This document shows positions 8,573 through 16,694 of a stretch of DNA of 64,000 bases, one piece after another. The stretch covers positions 107,512 through 171,511 of the forward strand of contig JAZAHA010000058.1 of NCBI GenBank assembly GCA_036231565.1, given 5' to 3'. Position numbers and translations under genes: made by a program. This DNA is from Maricaulis sp036231565. GTDB taxonomy: Bacteria; Pseudomonadota; Alphaproteobacteria; Caulobacterales; Maricaulaceae. Position 1 is the stretch's first letter, and each line of letters starts with the position of its first letter. The notes beneath the pieces are model-generated. The model saw only the letters and a program-made list of their open reading frames with translations, made no database searches and was not told the origin of the DNA.

Positions 8573-11230
8573 TTAGCGGAAGGCGCGCGAGCGCGACGGG
8601 CCCAGGATCACGGCGTTCAGAAGCAGCAGGTCCAGACCGTCGAGATAGGCCCGGGTGGTCGGAGACTGCGTGAAAGCCACGACCTGGCCGCTGCCATAGC
8701 TGCGCGACAGGACGAAGGGCTTGTAGGCCAGCTGTTCGGCGTAGTCGTCCCACAGATAGCCGCCGGCAACGAGATCGTCCGGGCCGGCAAAGCGCAGCGC
8801 GGTATCGGCATCGTCCATTTCGACAGGCGCGTAGATATCTGATCCGGTCACCAGCGCCGCCGCCCCGCGATCATAGCCCGCCGACATCCACACATCCGGA
8901 TTGGCTTCGACGCGCGCCAGAGCCCCTGGAGACGAGTCCGGCATGGCGCCCGAAGCCGTCTCGCTGGCACGCAATTCTTCCCGGTTCGCCAGGATCCGCC
9001 CGTCGATCACCTCTCCGCTGGCCGAGGCTTCGCGCGGCGAGTCGGCGGCGCGCTCGCGTTGGGCCGGCATCAACTCCACCTCGCTGTCCGCCAGCCAGCG
9101 GGTCGCGTCGCCGAGACCGACAACGACGCCACCGCCACGGGCAAAGCCCTGGATCGCCGTCCGGCCGGCATTACCCAGCTCCGAACCCAGCTGCCCCCAG
9201 CGCTGCTCGGGCAGGATCAGGACATCGTAATTGTCGAGGTTTGCCCGCCCGATCGTGCCCGTGCGAATGACAGCGACCGGAATGCCGAAGCGGCGTTCCA
9301 GAACATAGCGGGTCGCGCCGGCCGAGGTCGGATCGACTCCCTCGCCCCAGGCCATCGCCACCCGCGGCTCGCGCACCGGGTAGAAATTGTCCGAACCGGG
9401 GTTCGGACCGTCATCGACCCAGCTGCTGGCCATACCGTCGAAACGGGCACCGATCTCGGCTGCCAGCCGCGTGATCAGATTGTCCAGATCGTCCGGTGCC
9501 GAATGACGCGGCACGACGACACTGCCCCGCGGGTAGGTCACGCTGCCGATGCGGAAGCTGGCATTCGTCGTGCGCATGGGCACGCCTTCCTGGGCCAGGG
9601 CCGCCACCAGATAGGCCTGACCGGCATCGCTCCAGGGGATGACGTAACCCCACTGGGAAGACCCGCCGCCGGCGATCCGCTCGATCGGCATCTCCGCATT
9701 GACCGGCTGCGCGTCGACTGCCGGCGTACGGCGGCACTCGACAGCATCCACATTACCCATCAGCGGCAGCGACCAGGCGGTCACGTCGTAAAGCTCATGC
9801 CCCAGCCCTTCGCTGCGACGGCGCTCCTGCTCACGCATGAAGTCGGCGGGCAGATCCGTCGTCGCTTCCATCAGGGTGCGCGCGAGACGGCCGGAGGCCT
9901 GGTCGAAGCGGATGAGGAAAGCGCCCGCCTCGAAGCTTGCACCACAGGCCGACGCACCCGGCGCCAGGCGTGACACAGCAATATCCTGGGCTGCCAGGTT
10001 CCGCGCCATGCGCTCGGCGCCCCAGCGGTTGGAGGCAATGTCCAGAAGAACGGCTTGCGGTCCCTCAGCGCTCGTCGAGGCGCTGTCCCGGAAGGCCACA
10101 AAGTCACGCAGGAAACGCGCCCGGTTCTCGGCCACGACCTGGGCTGTTGAAAGGCTGGCGATAAAGTGACGGTCGACCCCGTCGGCATAGGTCAGTAAAG
10201 ACCCGTCGCGGCGGCGCCACTCCAGACCCCGGGCCGAGGCCTGCTCATAGGTCATCGCGATGGCGCCCTGCAGGGTTGGCCACATGTCGCCATAGCCGGG
10301 ATAGAAGGCGTCAAAGACTTCACGCGTGTAGTAGTCGTATCCGAGGCGGTCGAACCATTCGCCATGATTGCGGCCGATCAGCACCTGGGCATCGCGCTGA
10401 CTGTCGACAATGTTGGGATTGAAGGGCTCCGCTGACGGCGCGAAGAAATAGCTGCTGTCGCCGCCCATCTCGTGGGCGTCCACCACCACGACGGGTCGCC
10501 AGTCCAGAATGGCGTCGACACGTCCGCGCGTCTCCGGCTGGGTACGGGCGAACCAGTCGCGGTTGAGATCGAAGAGATAGTGGTTGAACCGGCCGCCCGG
10601 CCAGGGCTGATCATGCTCGGCCGTGAACCGGTCCTCGCTGGGCGAAAGCCCGCGGGCAGCGCGGAAAGACTGGATGAAGCGATTGCGGCCGTCCGGATTC
10701 TGCGTCGGATCAATAATGACGATGGTGTTGTCCAGGATGGTGTCGACCACGTCGTCACCGCGCGCGGCAAGCAGGTGATAGGCCATACGCAGACCGGCAT
10801 CGGTCGACGATATCTCATCGCCGTGCACGCCATAGGACAGCCAGACGACGGCCGGCAGATCGGCGATCAGACGGTCCCGGTCCGCCGCACTCATGCCTGC
10901 CGGATCGGCAAGTTGCTGCAAGCCGGACTGGATCGTGTCGAGCCGTTCCATCGTCTCGCGCCGGGCAATCACGGCATAGACGAGCGGGCGGCCTTCCCAG
11001 CTGCGGGCGTATTCGACGACACGCATCCGGTCCGGCGCGGCTTCGGCGAGCGCGTAGAGATAATCGACGGCCTCGGCCGGCGGCGTGATCTCGGCTCCGA
11101 ACTCGTAACCGTATTCGGACAGGAGGCTGGGAATGCCGTCATCATACTGAACCGTCAGCGGCGCCGTCTGAGCTGCCGCTCCCATGGTTCCGAAAAGCGC
11201 CGCCAGAATTGCTGTCGCGAGTGCACGCAT
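8573..11230 (-). CDS. Secreted M14-family zinc carboxypeptidase-like protein
   Basis: This 885-residue exported peptidase starts with a clear signal peptide (MRALATAILAALFGTMGAAA, cleavage near AAAQ). The M14 zinc ligands H136-x-x-E139 and H253 are present, as is the substrate-binding N-R pair at 223-224 (DLNRDW). The peptidase domain covers roughly 45-390. Beyond it is a long C-terminal region with a glutamine-amidotransferase-like fold segment (NYDVLILPEQ...GGGVVVGLGD). The start at 11230 has GAGGGG seven bases upstream; ATG 11245 is the alternative. It probably trims peptides in the periplasm. It converges on uup with 53 bases between. Confidence 0.88.
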   Translation of the reverse strand: MRALATAILAALFGTMGAAAQTAPLTVQYDDGIPSLLSEYGYEFGAEITPPAEAVDYLYALAEAAPDRMRVVEYARSWEGRPLVYAVIARRETMERLDTIQSGLQQLADPAGMSAADRDRLIADLPAVVWLSYGVHGDEISSTDAGLRMAYHLLAARGDDVVDTILDNTIVIIDPTQNPDGRNRFIQSFRAARGLSPSEDRFTAEHDQPWPGGRFNHYLFDLNRDWFARTQPETRGRVDAILDWRPVVVVDAHEMGGDSSYFFAPSAEPFNPNIVDSQRDAQVLIGRNHGEWFDRLGYDYYTREVFDAFYPGYGDMWPTLQGAIAMTYEQASARGLEWRRRDGSLLTYADGVDRHFIASLSTAQVVAENRARFLRDFVAFRDSASTSAEGPQAVLLDIASNRWGAERMARNLAAQDIAVSRLAPGASACGASFEAGAFLIRFDQASGRLARTLMEATTDLPADFMREQERRRSEGLGHELYDVTAWSLPLMGNVDAVECRRTPAVDAQPVNAEMPIERIAGGGSSQWGYVIPWSDAGQAYLVAALAQEGVPMRTTNASFRIGSVTYPRGSVVVPRHSAPDDLDNLITRLAAEIGARFDGMASSWVDDGPNPGSDNFYPVREPRVAMAWGEGVDPTSAGATRYVLERRFGIPVAVIRTGTIGRANLDNYDVLILPEQRWGQLGSELGNAGRTAIQGFARGGGVVVGLGDATRWLADSEVELMPAQRERAADSPREASASGEVIDGRILANREELRASETASGAMPDSSPGALARVEANPDVWMSAGYDRGAAALVTGSDIYAPVEMDDADTALRFAGPDDLVAGGYLWDDYAEQLAYKPFVLSRSYGSGQVVAFTQSPTTRAYLDGLDLLLLNAVILGPSRSRAFR

Positions 11231-11293
11231 CGCCATACCCCTCATGTCCTTTGTCGCGGCAATTAATCAGGTTTTCGTCGCAGCGCAAAAACT

Positions 11294-13309
11294 TCAACGC
11301 GCATCAGGCCGCCCGGTGACGATTGGAAAGTCCGGATCCGGCTGTTCCAGCAAGGCAAAGAAGCCCAGAAGCGCGCGCCGGTCGCCGCGAATGGCAAACT
11401 CCTGCGAGGCGAGCATGTCGAGCAGGCCGGCCTCCTGTTGCAGCAAACACATCCAGAAGGAGCGGGTCAGTTCGACTGTCGCGTCCGCATCCGGCCGGAC
11501 CTCGCCGCGGTGATGGTGCATCACCCCGTTGGACAGTTCGATGATGTGTGTCTCGCCAACGTCCGTGAAAACGAAGTTGAACACATGATTCTGGCGGGCC
11601 GCGCGCGGCCCGTCGATCCGCGTGGCCATTGCCGCAAAGAACATGTCGAGCGGGATGGCGTCCAGAATGCCTTCCGACGCCCGCACCGCGTCGGTCTGCG
11701 GAATACCGCGCCGCAATTCACGGGCAGCCGACAGGTAGACATCCCGCCAGGGCGCCGATTCGGCGCTAAAGCCCAGCTGTTCATAGCTGCGCGCCAGGAT
11801 GGCGGCCGCTGCTTCATGGCCCGGAGCCGCATAGACTGCATGCTGGGCCAGCTCTGCGGACCAGCGATAGTCGCCGCCTGCAAACGCGCTCTCCGCCGCC
11901 GCGACAGCGGCCTCCACGCCGCCGAGCAGGTCAACATAGCGCTGTGCGGCCTCCCCTCTGGGCAGGGGGTCGAGATTGGCCGGAACACCGTCATACCAGC
12001 CGAAATAGCGTTGATAGACCGCGCGCGAATTGTGCCGCAGCGTGCCGTAATAGCCACGTACGGCGAACCGGCCGGCGAGCGCATCCGGTAAGACAATCGT
12101 CTCGGCGATCTCGTCCGGCCCGAGGCCGCGGGCCGCCAGGCGCAGGGTCTGGTCGTGTATGTATTTGTAGATGTCGCGCTGGGCGACGAGGAAATCATCG
12201 ACCTCCCCTGCCCCCCAGACCGGCCAGTGATGGCTGTTGAAGGCCACGTCCACCCGCCCGCCGAAGACGCGGCGGGCTTCTTCTATCCCTGCCGACCAGG
12301 CCAGCGCGTCACGCACCTGCGCGCCTCTCAGGGTGTAGAGATTATGCAGATTGCGCGAGACAAGCTCGGCACCGCACCAGGCCTGAAAATCCGGGAAGAA
12401 CACGGTCAGCTCGGCCGGGGCTTCGGTGTCCGGCGCGTACTGGAATTCCATTCGCACCCCATCGATCTCCAGCGTCTGGCCGGTGTGGTCGATGACGATA
12501 TCGGGCTCTGCAATAGTGTGTCGGCCCAGCGCGGGATGCTTGCCGAGGCCCGAGCCGACATGCCCGCGCGCGGTACGCGGCAGATGCGTGCCATACATAT
12601 AGCCGGCGCGGCGCGCCATCACGACACCGGCCATGACATTCTCGCTCACGGCTTCTTCAAGAAAGCCGGCCGGCGCGATGACAGGGACAGGGCCCTCGCC
12701 CAACGCGCCTTCGATCGCCTCGACGCCGCCGAAATGATCGATATGGCTGTGCGTGAGGATGACGGCGGATACAGGCCGGGGGCCGAGCTCGCGCTCGACG
12801 AGCGCCAGCGCCGCCTGTGCCGTCTCGACCGAAGTCAGCGGATCGATAACGATCCATCCGGTCTCACCCTCGACGATCGACATGTTGGCCAGGTCATAGC
12901 CTCGGACCTGGTAGATGCCCGGAACGACTTCGTAGAGACCATACTCGGCATTCAGGCGGGCCTGCCGCCACAGGCTGGGATGAACCGTGTCCGGCGCGTC
13001 TTCCCGGTCGAGGAAGGCATAGTCGGCGGGTCGCCAGATCGGACGCCCGTCGGCATCGCGGATATCCAGATCGTCGTCGCGTGCGACAAAACCGCGCCGC
13101 ACCAGCGCCCAGTCTTCATCGTCACTCAGGGCGGGATCACGCGCGTGTTCTGCATTCAGACTGCGCGTCGCACCGGTCGCCGGGAAGGCCCCGTCTGTAT
13201 CGGCCGTGTTCGCTGAAATCTCTTCCGGCTGTTCCGTTGAAGGCCCGGAGCATGCCGTCACCATCAGAAGAGCGGCCAGGGCCGCAATCGTCACCCGTTG
13301 GCACACCAT
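11294..13309 (-). CDS. Alkyl sulfatase (SdsA1-like), predicted lipoprotein
   Basis: This 671-residue metallo-beta-lactamase-fold sulfatase is expected to hydrolyse primary alkyl sulfates such as dodecyl sulfate to alcohol and sulfate. The binuclear zinc motif is H187-S-H189-I-D191-H192. The later block NSHHWPVWG is characteristic of the alkyl/aryl-sulfatase family, and the C-terminal ~120 residues match the SCP2-like alkyl-chain-binding domain. The N-terminus is a lipoprotein signal with lipobox VTAC (C20), so the enzyme is membrane-anchored in the periplasm. The start at 13309 has GGAGG seven bases upstream; an ATG 24 bases further out lacks one. It is divergent from the Crp-type gene. Confidence 0.9.
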   Translation of the reverse strand: MVCQRVTIAALAALLMVTACSGPSTEQPEEISANTADTDGAFPATGATRSLNAEHARDPALSDDEDWALVRRGFVARDDDLDIRDADGRPIWRPADYAFLDREDAPDTVHPSLWRQARLNAEYGLYEVVPGIYQVRGYDLANMSIVEGETGWIVIDPLTSVETAQAALALVERELGPRPVSAVILTHSHIDHFGGVEAIEGALGEGPVPVIAPAGFLEEAVSENVMAGVVMARRAGYMYGTHLPRTARGHVGSGLGKHPALGRHTIAEPDIVIDHTGQTLEIDGVRMEFQYAPDTEAPAELTVFFPDFQAWCGAELVSRNLHNLYTLRGAQVRDALAWSAGIEEARRVFGGRVDVAFNSHHWPVWGAGEVDDFLVAQRDIYKYIHDQTLRLAARGLGPDEIAETIVLPDALAGRFAVRGYYGTLRHNSRAVYQRYFGWYDGVPANLDPLPRGEAAQRYVDLLGGVEAAVAAAESAFAGGDYRWSAELAQHAVYAAPGHEAAAAILARSYEQLGFSAESAPWRDVYLSAARELRRGIPQTDAVRASEGILDAIPLDMFFAAMATRIDGPRAARQNHVFNFVFTDVGETHIIELSNGVMHHHRGEVRPDADATVELTRSFWMCLLQQEAGLLDMLASQEFAIRGDRRALLGFFALLEQPDPDFPIVTGRPDAR

Positions 13310-13386
13310 ATTCGAACCTCCCCACCTGAACACCGTTTACTCCACGCTAACTCCTCAGCACACGCTTGGCGACAAATCCCGTTCTT

Positions 13387-13434
13387 TCGGTACTTTCTCC
13401 GTCAGAGCGCCTTGGTTTTCCCGGCAAGTACCGA
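13387..13434. promoter_or_regulatory. Perfect 9-bp inverted repeat in the Crp-type promoter region
   Basis: TCGGTACTT (13387-13395) and AAGTACCGA (13426-13434) are exact reverse complements separated by 30 bases. They lie in the divergent promoter region between the alkylsulfatase and the Crp/Fnr-type gene, ending 42 bases before the chosen start codon. It could be a pair of operator half-sites or a leader-RNA stem. Confidence 0.35.
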
Positions 13435-13476
13435 CTATCATTTGCAAACGCGCAGGATCGATTCGGAGAAATGCGG

Positions 13477-14163
13477 ATGGAGCAGGACGAGGCTTGGACC
13501 ATAGCCCTGGACTCGCTTGACATTTCCGAGCCGATAGCCCGCGAGGCATTGGTTGCGATGTCCGAAATCCGCCATGCCGAGGTTGGCACCACGATCATCG
13601 CGCAGGAGGAAGATGAGGACCACGTTTTCATCCTGCTCGAAGGATCGGTCCGTGTGGTGTTACTGTCCGAGAATGGTCAGGAAATCTGGCTGGACTGGTT
13701 TGGTGCGGGCGCCATCTTCGGCGAACTCGCCGCACTCACCGGAAAACCCAGGACTTCGGAAATCGTTGCGGAGACACCGTGCCGTATCGCAGCGCTGACC
13801 GGCGCGCAATTCTTCGACCTGTTGCGTCGGCATGGCAGTATCGGTCTGGCCCTGTGCCGCATCCTTGCGACCCGTATTCACCATACCACACAGCGCATGT
13901 TCGAGCTGTCGTCGCTGTCGGCGCCAGGCCGGATCTACGCCGAACTGCTGCGCATGTCCGAGCCGTCGGACAAGGCAGGAAACAGCCGCACCATCCAGGT
14001 CGCCCCGTCAATGACCGAGCTGGCCCGCCGGGTGAACACAACGCGCGAAACCACCTCCCGGACCGTAAACGACCTGGAGCGCCGCGGCCTGCTCAAACGC
14101 AACAACCGGTCATTCGAACTGGTCGATCCCGACTTGCTGAGCCGGATGCTCGGTTCGAGCTGA
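13477..14163 (+). CDS. Crp/Fnr-family transcriptional regulator
   Basis: This 228-residue regulator has a cyclic-nucleotide-binding beta-barrel (about 15-125), a dimer helix, and a winged helix-turn-helix (about 175-225). The phosphate-binding cassette is well kept: FGEL at 81-84 followed by R92-T93, matching the GEL...RS/RT of true cAMP receptors. No Fnr-type cysteine cluster is present. The recognition helix reads R190-E-T-T-S-R195, like the R-E-T-V-G-R of E. coli CRP that contacts GTGA half-sites. The ATG at 13477 has GGAG eight bases upstream; ATG 13471 would be too close to it. The 3' end overlaps the convergent cyclase gene by 54 bases. It is probably the receptor for that enzyme's product (inference). 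Confidence 0.9.
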   Translation: MEQDEAWTIALDSLDISEPIAREALVAMSEIRHAEVGTTIIAQEEDEDHVFILLEGSVRVVLLSENGQEIWLDWFGAGAIFGELAALTGKPRTSEIVAETPCRIAALTGAQFFDLLRRHGSIGLALCRILATRIHHTTQRMFELSSLSAPGRIYAELLRMSEPSDKAGNSRTIQVAPSMTELARRVNTTRETTSRTVNDLERRGLLKRNNRSFELVDPDLLSRMLGSS

Positions 14164-15975
14164 CGCCCGGATTTCGCCCGATGCCGGAGAACCGGGAGCC
14201 ACACTGCGCAGCGCGTAGAGCCGGGTCATCGGCAACAGTGGATCGATCTCGGTCCGGCCGACGTATTCACAGCGGAACTCGGCAGGCCTCGACATCGACA
14301 GCAGTGCAGCGAAAGCTTCACTGACGAAAATCGACCCGGGCACCGTCACGGACTCGATCCGAGATGCAACGGCGACTTGTCCGCCGAACGGGGCCAGCCG
14401 CTTCTGGACCGGGTCCATACCCTCATGTACCGGACCGCAATGCCCTCCGATCCGGAGTCCGAGCCCGGGCGGCAGCTCCAGCGCTTCGAGATCAATCGCA
14501 TCAAATGCACGGCGCAACCGGACGGCAGCCCGCGCAGCCTCGGCGACGCTGCCAAACACAAGGAAAAGGCCATCTCCCCAGCTGTCAGCATAGAGCGGAC
14601 GGTCCGGCCCGCTTTCGCAGACTTCCGCAAGCCGACCGAGAACCTTTTGAACGAAGGCCGGAATGCGATCGTCGGGCACCGAGGTGGATCCGCGAATATC
14701 AAGGAAAAGCATGGCACGAACGACCAGATTGAACCCGTCGTGTTCAGCATCTTCGGCGATCACCGGCAACGATGCCGACCGGACACTGCGCTCGAACCTG
14801 AGGATATGCTGTGGCAGCCCGGACTGGCGCCAGACCGCTGCATCGCGCGCCGTGCCTGACGCCGAATTCCCAGCTTCACCGTCGAAGACGAGCAGTTGAG
14901 CCGGGGTGCTGGCGAGAACGGAAGCCCGCATGCGCGCCATACCCATGGCAACCTCGCTGGCATGGTTGAGGTTGAACTCGGACAGTATCCGGCGATCGGT
15001 CGTGACTTCCACTATGTCTGCCGCGGCTTCCAGGCAGGCTTCGCACCGACGCACCCACGCCTGCCCGTAGGGACGCACCGAGGCGTCGATGAAGACTGCA
15101 ACAGGAACAGGCAGGACAACTGTCAGGGCACATCCAGCCGCCAGCCCCGTCTCGGCAATCAGGATGTCGGACCCCGCCGCAAGCGCCCCGTGCAGGGGGC
15201 CGATACTCTCGCGCTCCAGCAGCGTGGCGATGGCGGTCTTGAGTGCCACTTCACGATCAGGAGAGACCATCCCTTCACCGGTTCCGGAACGGAAAAGATG
15301 ACCGGCGTAATGCGCCGGACGCGGCGGCTCGAGTGCGTCGAGCCAGGCGTCAGGCATGTTCAGTGCGGCAACGATCAGACGCAGCTGACGCAGGGTGGTC
15401 GCGTGCGCGAGATAGTTCTCGCGATCACACGCTATCGCCGATCGCAGCGCCATATTGGCTGCGCCGGGCTGGGCAAGCAGGAGATAGGCTTCGGCTTCCG
15501 AAGCCTTCTGATAGTAAGCGGCTTCGGGGTCCAGCGGCAGGCCGGAGCGGCAACTTTCCAGGACCCGGCGCGCCAGATCGACGGAACGCTCGCGCTCGCC
15601 CGCCAGCAGAGCCATCGTGGCCGCGTTGATGCCGGGATAATGACCGCCCGTCTGGTTGAAAACCGCTGCATATCTGTCCGCAGCCGAACGCGCCAGCGCC
15701 GGGAAATCGTCAGTGCTGGCTTCAAAGGCCATGGCCTTGAGAAGGCGCGCGCCGAGCGCCAGACAGTCCTCATTGTGTCGCGCTTCGGCGAGCCGGAAGC
15801 GATAGAAGTCGCGTTCGGCTCGCTCCAGGGCACCGGAGCGGATAAGACACAGGACAGCGCGGTGGCGCAGCCAAAGATCGTCAGGCCGCTGGCGCAGGGC
15901 GTCCTGGCACAGGTCATAGGCCCGGGCCAGGTCACCCTGCTTGAACCGGTCTGCAATGTCGTCGCGTTGCGTCAT
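14110..15975 (-). CDS. TPR-sensor / class III nucleotide cyclase
   Basis: In this 621-residue protein, about residues 1-210 are TPR-like helices; the blocks YPGINAATMALLAG and YYQKASEAEAYLLL resemble the TPR-S / TRAFs-binding domain. About 255-330 (GALAAGSDILIAETGLAAG) looks like a Rossmann-type SLOG-like module (family recall, unverified). About 415-595 is a class III nucleotide cyclase: metal aspartates D426 (FLDIRGST) and D468 (SWGDG) are present. The substrate-specifying lysine usual before GD is replaced (ADSWGD), so the product (cAMP, cGMP or another) cannot be predicted. There is no membrane segment. It is the last gene after the TIR and 200-residue genes, and faces the Crp-type gene. 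Confidence 0.85.
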   Translation of the reverse strand: MTQRDDIADRFKQGDLARAYDLCQDALRQRPDDLWLRHRAVLCLIRSGALERAERDFYRFRLAEARHNEDCLALGARLLKAMAFEASTDDFPALARSAADRYAAVFNQTGGHYPGINAATMALLAGERERSVDLARRVLESCRSGLPLDPEAAYYQKASEAEAYLLLAQPGAANMALRSAIACDRENYLAHATTLRQLRLIVAALNMPDAWLDALEPPRPAHYAGHLFRSGTGEGMVSPDREVALKTAIATLLERESIGPLHGALAAGSDILIAETGLAAGCALTVVLPVPVAVFIDASVRPYGQAWVRRCEACLEAAADIVEVTTDRRILSEFNLNHASEVAMGMARMRASVLASTPAQLLVFDGEAGNSASGTARDAAVWRQSGLPQHILRFERSVRSASLPVIAEDAEHDGFNLVVRAMLFLDIRGSTSVPDDRIPAFVQKVLGRLAEVCESGPDRPLYADSWGDGLFLVFGSVAEAARAAVRLRRAFDAIDLEALELPPGLGLRIGGHCGPVHEGMDPVQKRLAPFGGQVAVASRIESVTVPGSIFVSEAFAALLSMSRPAEFRCEYVGRTEIDPLLPMTRLYALRSVAPGSPASGEIRASARTEHPAQQVGIDQFE

Positions 15976-16016
15976 CCAGTCCTGCCCGTCCCGGCCCGGC
16001 GGCCAGGCGGCTTCAA

Positions 16017-16619
16017 TCAGGGAATGACCTTGATCTTGGGATCGATAATGACGCGTGTCGACTGGTTACCGGCATCCTGCGAGGCCTTGATGAAGAGCGA
16101 GTAGTCATACTCTCCGGCCTGGGTGCAGCTGGCGAATATCTCGAAACTATAGGGTTCACAGGTCGCCCCGTTCAGCATCAGCCAGGACAGACCGCAAAAT
16201 TCGCCGGCAGGCACTTCGGACTTGAATTTGATCCGCGCCGCCTCGAAGCCCCATCCCGGAATCTGCACATGGAAGATGAGACGGGCGGGCGCTTCGACCG
16301 TTTCGTCGAACGGGCTGGCCCCCATGGTTGCACTCGCTGTCCATTGCCCGGCCAGCGCCGACAGCACAGCCGTGCGAAGCGTCGACGTATCGGCCAACGG
16401 GTACTGGGCAACGGTGTCGGCGAACGTCACAAAGATTGCCGAGATATCAGCGTCATCAAAATTCTCCCGGCCGGCATCGCTGCCCTGGACCACGAGAAAT
16501 CCGTCGGTTGCCTTGGCGATCAGGCTGATCTGGGTGACACCCACAGCCATGCCGCATGCATCGGTCAAACCGGATTGGGTCTGGCTGCCATCCAGCCAGG
16601 TTGCGTCAATAGTGCTCAT
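16017..16619 (-). CDS. Hypothetical protein between TIR and cyclase genes
   Basis: This 200-residue protein of unknown function appears beta-rich, with no signal peptide or transmembrane helix. It begins MSTIDATWLDGSQ, and the C-terminal segment (EYDYSLFIKASQ...IIDPKIKVIP) has the look of a small beta-sandwich. The start at 16619 has AGGGG six bases upstream. It is 75 bases downstream of the TIR gene and 41 bases upstream of the cyclase gene, all on the minus strand, so it likely belongs to the same operon. A short GGCGG/CCGCC hairpin lies in the first gap (16667-16681) without a T-run. I do not recognise the family. Confidence 0.75.
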   Translation of the reverse strand: MSTIDATWLDGSQTQSGLTDACGMAVGVTQISLIAKATDGFLVVQGSDAGRENFDDADISAIFVTFADTVAQYPLADTSTLRTAVLSALAGQWTASATMGASPFDETVEAPARLIFHVQIPGWGFEAARIKFKSEVPAGEFCGLSWLMLNGATCEPYSFEIFASCTQAGEYDYSLFIKASQDAGNQSTRVIIDPKIKVIP

Positions 16620-16694
16620 GATTTCCCCTTGCTTGCCCGTTTCGGGTCGTCACATACCCCCACCAAGGCGGAACTTCCGCCCTGCCGTCACCAA

